Of a DNA stretch of 64,000 nucleotides, positions 38,822 through 46,221 are shown piece by piece. How positions within the stretch are numbered: position 1 is the first letter of the stretch; the number at the start of each line of letters is the position of its first letter. Made by a program: the position numbers and the translations under genes. Where the stretch lies: assembly GCF_006716095.1 (NCBI RefSeq), contig NZ_VFOK01000001.1, positions 961,375 through 1,025,374 of the forward strand, read 5' to 3'. Under the pieces are notes generated by a model that saw nothing but the letters and a program-made list of their open reading frames with translations, was not told the origin of the DNA and did not search any database. This stretch comes from Barrientosiimonas humi. Its GTDB lineage: Bacteria > Actinomycetota > Actinomycetes > Actinomycetales > Dermatophilaceae.

Positions 38822-38878
38822 CCCGGTCGTCGAGTGCCGGCGAGGCGCTAGCCGAGCCGGTGTATCGAGACGCCGGTC
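38822..38878. repeat. Dispersed intergenic repeat, copy 3
   Basis: CCCGGTCGTCGAGTG, then GCGAGGCGCTAGCCGAGC, then GTGTATCGAGACGCC. It merges at its right end with the 51-bp tandem repeat. Confidence 0.8.
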
Positions 38879-39009
38879 AGAAGGCCCGATTCCGGGGGTT
38901 GTGACGTGCGGCGGGGGCGGGCGCCGGTCACGAGGGCCGATTCCGGGGGTTGTGACGTGCGGCGGGGGCGGGCGCCGGTCAGAAGGCCCGATTCCGGGGG
39001 TTGTGACGT
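38872..39009. repeat. 51-bp tandem repeat, about 2.7 copies
   Basis: Units begin at 38872, 38923 and 38974; each carries GCCGGTCA, then GGCCCGATTCCGGGGG, TTGTGACGT and a GCGGGGGCGGGC tail. The third copy lacks the tail. Unit 2 differs by a few bases (ACGAGGGCCG instead of AGAAGGCCCG). The repeats fill the space between two leftward genes. Confidence 0.88.
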
Positions 39010-39025
39010 ACGACCGTCGGCCGGC

Positions 39026-39280
39026 TCAGCGGGACCGGCGCAGGCCGCTGGCGATGAGCCGTCGGATCAGCTCGCGGCCCTCGACCGGCTGCGCGCCGCA
39101 GGCGATGGCGGTGTCGTAGAGGCGGACCGGGACGTCGTAGTGGTCCTCGTCGAACAGGTGGTCGGGCAGGCCGATGCAGGCGGCGACGGCGTGCAGCTCC
39201 TCGAGCGAGGTGTCGCTGACCAGGTGCGACCAGGTGGTGCCCCAGCCGGGCCAGATCGGGGAGTCGATGAGCACGCTCAC
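39026..39280 (-). CDS. DUF4031 domain protein
   Basis: An 84-residue protein, VSVLIDSPIWPGWGTTWSHL at the N-terminus, with the HxHLxSD-like WSHLVSDTSLEELHAVAA segment typical of DUF4031. Its function is unknown. The GTG start at 39280 overlaps the stop of the upstream regulator gene (GTGA), so the two are co-translated. Confidence 0.85.
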   Translation of the reverse strand: MSVLIDSPIWPGWGTTWSHLVSDTSLEELHAVAACIGLPDHLFDEDHYDVPVRLYDTAIACGAQPVEGRELIRRLIASGLRRSR

Positions 39281-40119
39281 GGGCGCCCCAGCTCGAGCAG
39301 TCGGAGCGCGAATCGTGAGTGCTGGCGGGCGATCTCGTCGGCAGACGACTCGCCGTCGGGGCGGAACCACTGGGCGATCGAGGTGCACATCGTCGAGATG
39401 CCCCGGGCTGCGGCCAGCGCCTCGCCGCGGTCGGCGTCGGGCGGCAGCGCGTCGAGCACTGCGTCGTCGAGGATCTCCTGGACGCGGCGGCGGAAGGCCA
39501 CGATGCTGCGGTGCGCGGCGGGGTCGAGGCTGCGCATCTCGGACGCGCCGATGATGGCGATCTCGTGGCGGCGCGCGTGCCACAGGGCGGTCGCCTCGAC
39601 GATCAGCGCGACGCGCTGCACGGGATCCTTGGCCTCGTCGCGAGCGGCCTCGACGCGCCACAGCAGGTCGTCCATGCCGAGCGTCATGAGCTCGCGCAGC
39701 AGGTCGTGCTTGCTGGCGTAGTGGTGGTAGATCCCGGCCGGGCTGATGCCCGCGGCCAGGGCGATGGAGCGCACCGTCGCCCCGTGGTAGCCGGTGGTGA
39801 CGAAGGCACGCGCGGCGCCGGTGAGGGCGGGGGCGAGCGGCATCGCCTCGAACGTACGCCAGTCGCGGCTCCCGCGGCCCGGCGCGGCCGGGGCTGCCGG
39901 CTCGGCGTCGAGCAGCGCGGCGGGGTCGACCTGCAGGACGTCGGCCAGCGCGACCAGTCGCTCGACGGTGATGGAGGTGCGGCCGTGCTCGATCGCGGTG
40001 ACGGTGGCGGGGCTGACGTGCACCGCGGTGGCCAGCTGGCGCACGGTCAGACCGCGCTGCTCGCGGAAGGTGCGCACCCGGCCCCCGGCGCGCGTACGCA
40101 CCGCTCGATCCGTCGTCAT
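39277..40119 (-). CDS. Dual-HTH transcriptional regulator (XRE + TetR)
   Basis: A 280-residue protein with two DNA-binding domains. Residues about 13-66 form a Cro/C1-type (XRE) HTH: REQRGLTVRQLATAVHVSP followed by TVTAIEHGRTSITVERLVAL. Residues about 95-140 form a TetR HTH: GYHGATVRSIALAAGISPA then GIYHHYASKHDLLREL. The rest is a TetR ligand-binding domain. It is divergent from the phosphotransferase and acyl-CoA dehydrogenase genes, so it probably controls them in response to an acyl-CoA. A long inverted repeat starts one base before its ATG. Confidence 0.9.
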   Translation of the reverse strand: MTTDRAVRTRAGGRVRTFREQRGLTVRQLATAVHVSPATVTAIEHGRTSITVERLVALADVLQVDPAALLDAEPAAPAAPGRGSRDWRTFEAMPLAPALTGAARAFVTTGYHGATVRSIALAAGISPAGIYHHYASKHDLLRELMTLGMDDLLWRVEAARDEAKDPVQRVALIVEATALWHARRHEIAIIGASEMRSLDPAAHRSIVAFRRRVQEILDDAVLDALPPDADRGEALAAARGISTMCTSIAQWFRPDGESSADEIARQHSRFALRLLELGRP

Positions 40120-40172
40120 GCGTTCAGTATGCCTGAGCGAGTGGCGTAGACCATGTCAACGATTCTGAACGC
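40120..40172. promoter_or_regulatory. Candidate operator of the XRE-TetR regulator
   Basis: GCGTTCAGTAT (40120-40130) and ATTCTGAACGC (40162-40172) are inverted repeats of 11 bases with one mismatch and 31 bases between. The left arm also sits in a smaller palindrome, TCAG-N5-CTGA (40124-40136). It lies in the divergent promoter region next to the regulator's own start, so autoregulation is likely. Confidence 0.55.
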
Positions 40173-40278
40173 CGGCCGGGCAGAAGTGGTTGACGCCGCG
40201 GCTGCAGGCGCGTTCTCCTGGATGGAGCACCAGTCGCGCCGACCAACCGTTCGGTGCGCACCGACGAGAGGTCGAGCG

Positions 40279-41307
40279 TTGAGTCAGCAGCTGCAAGGTC
40301 TGGACCTTCCCGCGGTCGGCGCCCGGCTGGCCGACGTGCTGGGTGACGAGCGCTGGCGCCAGCCGAGCGCGAGCCTGATCACCGGGGGAAAGTCGAACTT
40401 GACGTTCCGCATCACCAGCGACGCGGGGACGGTCATCCTGCGGCGACCGCCGACCGGGCGGATCCTGCCCAAGGCGCACGACATGGGGCGCGAGGCGAAG
40501 GTGCAGCGGGGGCTGGCCGACACCGACGTGCCGACCGCGCCGATCCTGCACGAGGAGACCACGAGCGAGCTGATCGGCGCCCCGTTCTACGTCATGGGCG
40601 ACGTCCCGGGATACGTCATCCGCGACGAGACGCCGCAGGAGTTCGCGACCGACGAGGGGCGGCAGGCGCTGGCCTGGCGGCTGGCCGACACGCTCGCCGC
40701 GCTGCACAACGTCGACCTGCAGGCGGCGGGGCTGACCGACTACGGCCGGCCCGAGGGGTTCATGGCGCGCCAGGTCGCGCGCTGGACCAAGCAGTGGGAG
40801 CTGGCCAAGGACGGCGAGGTGCCCGCGGTCGACGAGCTCGCGCGCCGGCTGGCCGAGGGCGTGCCCACCGCGCAGGCCGACGGCATCGTGCACGGTGACT
40901 TCCGGCTCGACAACTGCATCGTCGCGCCGGAGCAGCCGCCGCGGGTGGCCGCCGTGCTCGACTGGGAGCTGTCGACGCTGGGCGACCCGCTCGCCGACCT
41001 CGGGATGACGCTCATGTACTGGTCCGACCCGGCCGACCCGGTCGCGCAGATGGTGCCGTCGGTGACGGGGGAGCCGGGCTACCCCGACCGGGCCGCCCTG
41101 GCCCAGCGCTACGCCGCGGGGACCGGTTTCGACCTGGAGCCACTGCCGTACTACGAGGCGTTCGCGCGGTTGAAGTTCGCGGCCATCGCCCAGGGCGTCT
41201 CGATGCGGGCCAAGAGCGGCGTGATGGGCGACCAGGAGTTCGCCGACCACGGCGACGTCGTGCCCACGCTGGCCGAGCACGGCCTCGCCATCCTTGATCG
41301 CAAGTAG
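40279..41307 (+). CDS. Phosphotransferase (APH/choline-kinase fold), acyl-CoA-dehydrogenase-associated
   Basis: A kinase-fold protein of about 342 residues. LITGGKSNLTFRI near the N-terminus is the nucleotide loop, and IVHGDFRLDNCIV with VLDWELSTLGDPLADL are the catalytic and metal-binding motifs. This FadE36/ACAD10-like group stands next to acyl-CoA dehydrogenases and may phosphorylate a hydroxyacyl substrate. TTG at 40279 with GAGAGG seven bases upstream is the best start; ATG at 40222 lacks a ribosome-binding site. It precedes the dehydrogenase by 20 bases. Confidence 0.88.
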   Translation: MSQQLQGLDLPAVGARLADVLGDERWRQPSASLITGGKSNLTFRITSDAGTVILRRPPTGRILPKAHDMGREAKVQRGLADTDVPTAPILHEETTSELIGAPFYVMGDVPGYVIRDETPQEFATDEGRQALAWRLADTLAALHNVDLQAAGLTDYGRPEGFMARQVARWTKQWELAKDGEVPAVDELARRLAEGVPTAQADGIVHGDFRLDNCIVAPEQPPRVAAVLDWELSTLGDPLADLGMTLMYWSDPADPVAQMVPSVTGEPGYPDRAALAQRYAAGTGFDLEPLPYYEAFARLKFAAIAQGVSMRAKSGVMGDQEFADHGDVVPTLAEHGLAILDRK

Positions 41308-41327
41308 CCGAAACACCAGGAGACACA

Positions 41328-42557
41328 GTGGATTTCGAGCCCAGCCCGCGGGCGGCCGAGCTGACCGACAAGATGTGGGACTTCATGCGGGAGGAGGTAT
41401 TCCCGGCGGAGGCCGACTACCACGGCTATCTGGCCGAGCACGACCCGCACGACCACCCGCCGGTGCTGGAGAAGCTGAAGGCGTCCGCGCGCGAGCGCGG
41501 CCTGTGGAACCTGTTCCTGCCGGACGTGTCGGGGCTGACCAACCTGGAGTACGCCTCGATCGCGGAGATCACCGGGTGGTCGCCGTTCCTCGCGCCGGAG
41601 GTGATCAACTGCGCCGCGCCCGACACCGGGAACATGGAGGTGCTGCACATGTTCGGCACCGACGAGCAGAAGCAGCGCTACCTCGAGCCGCTGCTCGCGG
41701 GGGAGATCCGGTCGGGCTTCGCCATGACCGAGCCGCTGGTCGCCTCGAGCGACGCGACCAACATCTCGACGCGCATCGAGCGCGACGGCGACGAGTACGT
41801 CATCAACGGGCGCAAGTGGTTCATCAGCGGCTCGGCGGACCAGCGCTGCAAGATCTTCATCGTCATGGGCAAGACCGACCCCGGCGCCGAGACGCACCGG
41901 CAGCAGTCGATGGTGCTCGTCGAGCGCGACACCCCCGGCATGACGATCGAGCGGCACCTGCCGGTCATGGGGTATCAGGACCAGCACGGGCACTCGGAGA
42001 TCGTGTTCGACGACGTGCGGGTGTCGGCCACCAACCTGGTGCGCGGCGAGGGCGACGGGTTCATGATCGCCCAGGCGCGCCTCGGCCCTGGCCGCATCCA
42101 CCACGCGATGCGCGCGATCGGCATGGCCGAGCGGGCGCTGGGGCTGATGGTGTCTCGGGCCCAGGAGCGCACGGCCTTCGGCGGCCCGCTGATCGAGCAG
42201 GGCGTCGTGCAGGAGCAGATCGCGAACAGTCGGCTCGAGATCGACCAGGCGCGGCTGCTGGTGCAGAAGACCGCGTGGCTGATCGACCAGGGCGGGGCGA
42301 AGGCCGCGCGCGGCGAGATCTCGCAGATCAAGGTCGCGGCGCCCGCGGCGCTCAGCGCCGTGGTGGACCGGGCGATCGACGTGTTCGGCGCGGCCGGCGT
42401 CACCGAGGACTTCCCGATCGCGCGCTTCGCCGCGATCGCGCGCACGCTGCGCATCGTCGATGGTCCCGACGCCGTCCACCGGCGCACGATCGCGCGGGTC
42501 GAGACCAGGCGCGAGCGGCCGTACGTCGAGAGCGCGGCGCCCACGTCGCCCGAGTAG
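41328..42557 (+). CDS. Acyl-CoA dehydrogenase family protein
   Basis: A 409-residue flavin enzyme oxidising acyl-CoA at the alpha-beta bond. It shows FAMTEPLVASSDATNI and the YVINGRKWFISG signature in the middle domain, then the C-terminal helical domain with RTAFGGPLIEQGVVQEQIA. In family members that travel with the phosphotransferase, the substrates are long or branched acyl-CoAs. GTG start with AGGAG upstream. Together with the upstream gene it forms a two-gene operon. Confidence 0.92.
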   Translation: MDFEPSPRAAELTDKMWDFMREEVFPAEADYHGYLAEHDPHDHPPVLEKLKASARERGLWNLFLPDVSGLTNLEYASIAEITGWSPFLAPEVINCAAPDTGNMEVLHMFGTDEQKQRYLEPLLAGEIRSGFAMTEPLVASSDATNISTRIERDGDEYVINGRKWFISGSADQRCKIFIVMGKTDPGAETHRQQSMVLVERDTPGMTIERHLPVMGYQDQHGHSEIVFDDVRVSATNLVRGEGDGFMIAQARLGPGRIHHAMRAIGMAERALGLMVSRAQERTAFGGPLIEQGVVQEQIANSRLEIDQARLLVQKTAWLIDQGGAKAARGEISQIKVAAPAALSAVVDRAIDVFGAAGVTEDFPIARFAAIARTLRIVDGPDAVHRRTIARVETRRERPYVESAAPTSPE

Positions 42558-42560
42558 CCA

Positions 42561-42608
42561 AGCTGGTCGAGTAGCCGCGAGGCGCTAGCCGAGCGGCGTA
42601 TCGAGACC
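42561..42608. repeat. Dispersed intergenic repeat, copy 4
   Basis: AGCTGGTCGAGTAGC, then GCGAGGCGCTAGCCGAGC, then GCGTATCGAGACC. It starts four bases after the dehydrogenase stop and is followed by copy 5 in the opposite orientation. Confidence 0.85.
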
Positions 42609-42619
42609 TGCCCCAAGCG

Positions 42620-42662
42620 GGGTTTCGATCCGCGCTCGTTCCTCGCGCTACTCAACCAGCCT
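42620..42662. repeat. Dispersed intergenic repeat, copy 5 (inverted partner of copy 4)
   Basis: GGGTTTCGATCCGCGCTCG, then CTCGCGCTACTCAACCAG. More degenerate than the others. Together the pair could fold into a large hairpin after the dehydrogenase gene. Confidence 0.7.
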
Positions 42663-42673
42663 GCCGCCCTCGA

Positions 42674-42679
42674 TACGGT
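42674..42679 (+). promoter_or_regulatory. Possible -10 element for leaderless NYN-gene mRNA
   Basis: TACGGT lies six bases before the ATG at 42686, and no ribosome-binding site is present. Confidence 0.4.
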
Positions 42680-42685
42680 GACGTC

Positions 42686-43666
42686 ATGCCTGCACCTCGC
42701 GTCGCCGTCTACATCGATTTCGACAACGTCGTCATCTCCCGCTACGACCAGGTGCACGCCGGCAAGCGTGACCCGTGGCGGGCCGACAACGCCCGTGACC
42801 ACGTGGCGGACTGGGGCAGCACCGACCCGGTCGACGTGCGGCTGGCCGAGGCGACCGTCGACATCGGTGCGGTGCTGGACTACGCGGCGTCCTACGGCAC
42901 GGTCGCCCTGGCCCGGGCCTACGCCGACTGGTCGGTGCCGGCCAACGCGGCCTACCGCCGGCAGCTGGTCGACCGCGCGGTCGACCTGACCCAGCTGTTC
43001 CCGGTGTCCGGCACCAAGAACGGCGCCGACATCCGGCTGGCCATCGACGCGATGGAGGATCTCGGCCAGTACGCCGACATCACCCACGTCGTCATCGTCG
43101 GCGGCGACTCCGACTACATCGCCCTCGCGCAGCGCTGCAAGCAGTGGGGCCGGTTCGTCGTCGGCATCGGCGTGACCGGTTCGACCAGCCGCGCGTTGAT
43201 CGCGGCGTGCGACGAGTTCAGCTCCTACGACGCGCTGCCCGGCGTCCCGCCGTTGGAGGACGACCAGCCGTCCTCGGAGCCGGACGCCGAGGAGGCGCAG
43301 CCGGCTGCGGACGCGACCACGAAGGCCCCTGCGAAGAAGGCGACGGCCAAGAAGACGGCGAGCGGGCGCGCGTCCAAGACCGCGGCCAAGAAGACCGCAA
43401 AGGCGCCGGCCAAGAAGTCGGGGCAGCAGGAGGCAACCGACCTGCTGCTGCGCGCGCTGACCATCGCGGCCGACCGCGGCGACGAGGCCGAGTGGTTCTT
43501 CGGCGGCGGCATCAAGAGCCAGATGCAGCGGATGGACCCCGGCTTCAAGGAGAAGGCGTTGGGGTTCAAGAACTTCAGCGACTTCGTGCAGTCCCGCGAC
43601 GACCTCGTCGAGGTGCAGCTGACCGACGACGCAGGGCACCTGCGGCTGCGGCTCAAGGAGTCGTGA
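42686..43666 (+). CDS. NYN domain ribonuclease-like protein with C-terminal OST-HTH/LOTUS domain
   Basis: A 326-residue protein in three parts. Residues 1-175 are a NYN (PIN-like) domain with acidic residues in VYIDFDNV (D11, D13), KNGADIRLAIDAM and VGGDSDYIAL, all suited to metal-dependent RNA cleavage. About residues 210-252 are a Lys/Ala-rich linker with AKK repeats like the DksA-type protein. Residues about 255-326 fit an OST-HTH/LOTUS RNA-binding domain (AEWFFGGGIKSQMQRMDPGFKE). Such bacterial proteins are thought to act in RNA processing or decay. The promoter region suggests leaderless expression. Confidence 0.88.
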   Translation: MPAPRVAVYIDFDNVVISRYDQVHAGKRDPWRADNARDHVADWGSTDPVDVRLAEATVDIGAVLDYAASYGTVALARAYADWSVPANAAYRRQLVDRAVDLTQLFPVSGTKNGADIRLAIDAMEDLGQYADITHVVIVGGDSDYIALAQRCKQWGRFVVGIGVTGSTSRALIAACDEFSSYDALPGVPPLEDDQPSSEPDAEEAQPAADATTKAPAKKATAKKTASGRASKTAAKKTAKAPAKKSGQQEATDLLLRALTIAADRGDEAEWFFGGGIKSQMQRMDPGFKEKALGFKNFSDFVQSRDDLVEVQLTDDAGHLRLRLKES

Positions 43667-43667
43667 C

Positions 43668-44399
43668 GTGCGCGCTGCCGGGCAGGGCGGGTCGCGCGTC
43701 GTCCGGGTGGATCGAGGGGAGCGAGCGGCGTACGCCGTTGCAGGAGTAGTCACTTCGCTCGCCGGAGCGCTCGGTCGGCGCCGCACCCACGCGGTGTCGA
43801 AGGCCGCGCTGATGCCGCTGCTGCAGGTCGGGCTGGTGCGCGACCGGCGTCAGTTTTCTCCGCAGGGCCTCGGTGCGCTGCTCGGGGCGACCGGTGCGGC
43901 GTGGGTCGGTGACCTGGTGCTCATCGCGCCCGAGGGCGGCGAGAGTGACGAGGCGTCGCGACGGCGGCTGCGCAAGGGTGCGGCGGCGTTCGCCGTGCAG
44001 CAGCTGATCTATGCGGGCCTGCTCGCGCAGGCGGGTGCCCGGCCCCGGCCGCGGTCGACAGCCCTGGTCGCCGGCACCCTGCTGGGACTGGCGGCGCTGG
44101 ACACTGCGAAGGAGAGCAAGCCCGACCCGGTGGTGACGGCGTACGGCGTGCTGCTGGGCACCACCGGTGCCCTTGCGCTCGGGATGCCGAGGTCTGCAGG
44201 CGATGTCGCGATCGGCCGAATCCCTTGGGGCGGAGCGTCTTTCGTCGCCTCCGATGCGATGATCCTGCTCGGGGAGCAGGTGCTGACCGGCCGCGCCGCA
44301 CAGACGGGCCACGGGTTCGTGCTCGCGACCTATGCCCTCGCGCAGCGGTGGTTGGTCGACGGCCTCGCCGCGACGGCGCGCTTGAAGCCGGTCGAGTAG
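43668..44399 (+). CDS. YhhN/TMEM86-like membrane protein (lysoplasmalogenase family)
   Basis: A 243-residue membrane protein with about seven hydrophobic segments. The paired motifs AAWVGDLVLI and GGASFVASDAMI fit the YhhN/TMEM86 family, some members of which hydrolyse the vinyl ether of lysoplasmalogens. The GTG start lies one base after the NYN gene. The last codons, LKPVE and the TAG stop, lie inside a copy of the dispersed repeat (AAGCCGGTCGAGTAG), so the repeat supplies the end of the gene. Function here is unproven. Confidence 0.75.
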   Translation: MRAAGQGGSRVVRVDRGERAAYAVAGVVTSLAGALGRRRTHAVSKAALMPLLQVGLVRDRRQFSPQGLGALLGATGAAWVGDLVLIAPEGGESDEASRRRLRKGAAAFAVQQLIYAGLLAQAGARPRPRSTALVAGTLLGLAALDTAKESKPDPVVTAYGVLLGTTGALALGMPRSAGDVAIGRIPWGGASFVASDAMILLGEQVLTGRAAQTGHGFVLATYALAQRWLVDGLAATARLKPVE

Positions 44400-44453
44400 C
44401 TGCGCTCAAGCCGGTCGAGTAGCGCGGAGCCTGCGGAGCGCGTATCGAGACCA
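44385..44453. repeat. Dispersed intergenic repeat, copy 6 (left arm doubled)
   Basis: AAGCCGGTCGAGTAGC occurs first at 44385 and again at 44408, then a GCGGAGCCTGCGGAGCGC centre and GTATCGAGACCA. The left arm is duplicated, like the 29.9-kb array on a small scale, and overlaps the end of the YhhN-like gene. Confidence 0.8.
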
Positions 44454-44478
44454 GCGTTCGCCTACCGTGGCGGGCCCC

Positions 44479-45237
44479 TCAGACCTCGATGGCCGCGCCC
44501 TCGTCGGCAACGGTTACCGGCCCGCGGTAGGTCTTCTGCGCCTCCCGCCGCGACAGGTCTCGGTCGTTGCCCGGCCAGAAGTGGGTCAGCACGAGGTGTC
44601 CGACCTGAGCGGACATCGCCAGCTCGCCGGCCTGTGACCCGGTGAGCAGGTAGCGGCGGGTGTCTGCATCGGCTGAATGATGTTGCTCCTGAGCTCGATC
44701 GGTGGACTCCGACAGCAACACGTCTGCGCCGGAGGCGAACCGAGCAAGCCGTTCGTCGGGTCCCGTGTCGCCGGTGTGGACGAGCACGCGGTCGTCCGCC
44801 TGCACGCGACATGCGTAGTTCTCGACGTAGTGCGGGGTCGGGGAGGTGGTCACGCCGAACGGGCCTGCGCTAGCTGCTGATTCGGGTGTGGCGGATGCTT
44901 CGGCGATGACCTGCTCGCCGTCCTCCGGATCGGCCGCAGCGGCGGTTCGGGCTACCCGCGGCGGCGCGACCAAGGGCACGTGTCGGACGCTCGACCCCAG
45001 GACCAGCGCGCGTGCCAGCCCGATCAGGTCGGCGCAGTGGTCGGGATGGGCGTGCGAGACGACGACCCCGGCCAGTCTCGTCAGGTTGCCGTCGAGGAGC
45101 TGCAGCAGCGGTCCGAGCGTGCCGTGCCCGAGATCGACGGCGAGGTAGGAGTCGCTGGTTCGGAGGGCGTACCCGCAACAGGCGCGCCCTGGCTCCGGCC
45201 AGCCGGCGCAGGTCCCGAGCACGTGCAGGGTAGGCAT
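44479..45237 (-). CDS. Metallo-beta-lactamase-fold hydrolase (RNase Z/AtsA-like)
   Basis: A 252-residue MBL-fold enzyme. It starts MPTLHVLGTCAGWPEPGRAC and has the metal-binding motif SHAHPDHCADL, plus VHTGDTGPDE and LTHFWPG for further ligands. This layout matches RNase Z/arylsulfatase-like MBL proteins found in actinobacteria. A longer frame to 45288 exists but the 45237 ATG gives the natural N-terminus. Substrate unknown. Confidence 0.88.
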   Translation of the reverse strand: MPTLHVLGTCAGWPEPGRACCGYALRTSDSYLAVDLGHGTLGPLLQLLDGNLTRLAGVVVSHAHPDHCADLIGLARALVLGSSVRHVPLVAPPRVARTAAAADPEDGEQVIAEASATPESAASAGPFGVTTSPTPHYVENYACRVQADDRVLVHTGDTGPDERLARFASGADVLLSESTDRAQEQHHSADADTRRYLLTGSQAGELAMSAQVGHLVLTHFWPGNDRDLSRREAQKTYRGPVTVADEGAAIEV

Positions 45238-45314
45238 GAGACCAGTCAATCCAAGGACGCGGCCGGGTGAGGAGACATCAGTGATCAAAGTTCGAGGCAG
45301 GGGTGCTCGGGCTC

Positions 45315-45467
45315 ATGGAGGCGCCGTCCGAACCGTTCGGACATGTCCGGCAGACGGTGCTGCTGACCGACACTGACCCGGGACAGAAGGCGTTCTACGA
45401 GTCGCTGGGGTTCGCGGAGGTCTCGGCCGAGGGAACAAACCTGCGAAGCTTCGTCCGGTTCCGCTGA
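45315..45467 (+). pseudogene. C-terminal remnant of a GNAT acetyltransferase
   Basis: An open stretch of 50 residues contains LLTDTDPGQKAFYESLGFAE followed by LRSFVRFR and a stop. This is the end of a GNAT N-acetyltransferase (the FYxSLGF segment lies in the last strands). The acetyl-CoA-binding core is missing, and the frame before the ATG at 45315 does not continue it, so the gene is a relic. The region around it otherwise holds no gene. Confidence 0.7.
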
Positions 45468-45539
45468 CCGCGGGTCGATCAGCGTCGAGGGGTTGGCCCA
45501 CTCACGAGGCAGCCGCGCGTGTCTCGGGTCCCGCGTCGG

Positions 45540-46169
45540 CTACTCCGTCCAGGTCTCCAGCGCGGCGGCGAACACGCCCTCGGTCGCGCCCGGGTCGATC
45601 GCCCGCTCGATCGCCAACCCGTTGGACAGCGCGAGGATCGCCACCGACATCCAGCGGGCGCGGTCGGCGGGGACGCCCCCGCTGGTCAGCATCGACTCGA
45701 TGTCGGCGCGCAGCTCGGACCGCATGCGCTGGAGCTCGGCGAGGCGTCCGGACCCCGGCGCGGCGGTCACCGAGGCCCAGAACTGGATCAGCGCGAGGTG
45801 CCAGGTGGGGTCGTCGCTGGTGAAGCGCTCGAGCAGCCGGCCCACCTCGGCGCCGTCGAACGTCGGCGCGTTGCCGAGCACCTCGCGCGCGGCCAGCACC
45901 CGCTCCCGCGTCCGGGAGCGCAGCACCTCGAAGAACAGGTCCTCCTTGCCGCCGAAGCTGGAGTAGATCGCCCCCTTGGTCAGCCCGGCGGCGGCGGCGA
46001 TCTGGTCGAGGGTGGCGCCGGCGTACGCGTGCTGAGAGAACACCTGCGCGGCTGCGGCGAGAACGTGCTCGCGGGTCTGGCTCCGGGTCGGCCTGCGCTG
46101 GGATCGCGGCGCCGATTCGTCGGTCCTCCGTCGTCGCCGGCCGCTGCCGGGGTTCCGTGTCGTGGCCAC
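45540..46169 (-). CDS. TetR family transcriptional regulator
   Basis: A 209-residue regulator. After a basic N-terminal tail with RRRRR, the HTH reads AGATLDQIAAAAGLTKGAIYSSFGGKEDLFFEVL (positions about 50-83). The rest is an all-helical ligand domain. GTG at 46169 is the best start. It is divergent from the epimerase gene, and two short palindromes lie between the two starts, so it very likely represses that operon and itself. Confidence 0.9.
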   Translation of the reverse strand: MATTRNPGSGRRRRRTDESAPRSQRRPTRSQTREHVLAAAAQVFSQHAYAGATLDQIAAAAGLTKGAIYSSFGGKEDLFFEVLRSRTRERVLAAREVLGNAPTFDGAEVGRLLERFTSDDPTWHLALIQFWASVTAAPGSGRLAELQRMRSELRADIESMLTSGGVPADRARWMSVAILALSNGLAIERAIDPGATEGVFAAALETWTE

Positions 46170-46178
46170 GCTGTTACG

Positions 46179-46191
46179 ATACCCGGAGTAT
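46179..46191. promoter_or_regulatory. TetR half-operator 1
   Basis: ATAC-N5-GTAT, an inverted repeat 16 bases (centre to centre) from the stronger site to its right, in the space between the divergent TetR and epimerase genes. Confidence 0.5.
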
Positions 46192-46194
46192 TCA

Positions 46195-46207
46195 ATACCG
46201 ACGGTAT
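46195..46207. promoter_or_regulatory. TetR operator 2 (perfect palindrome)
   Basis: ATACCG-A-CGGTAT is a perfect 6+1+6 palindrome, 14 bases before the epimerase start and 26 bases from the regulator start. It is a typical TetR-family operator shape. Confidence 0.65.
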
Positions 46208-46221
46208 CGAGAGGATCGATC

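Noticed and set aside
38872-39009. CRISPR array
   Set aside because: Whole 51-base units repeat; no spacers of independent sequence exist.
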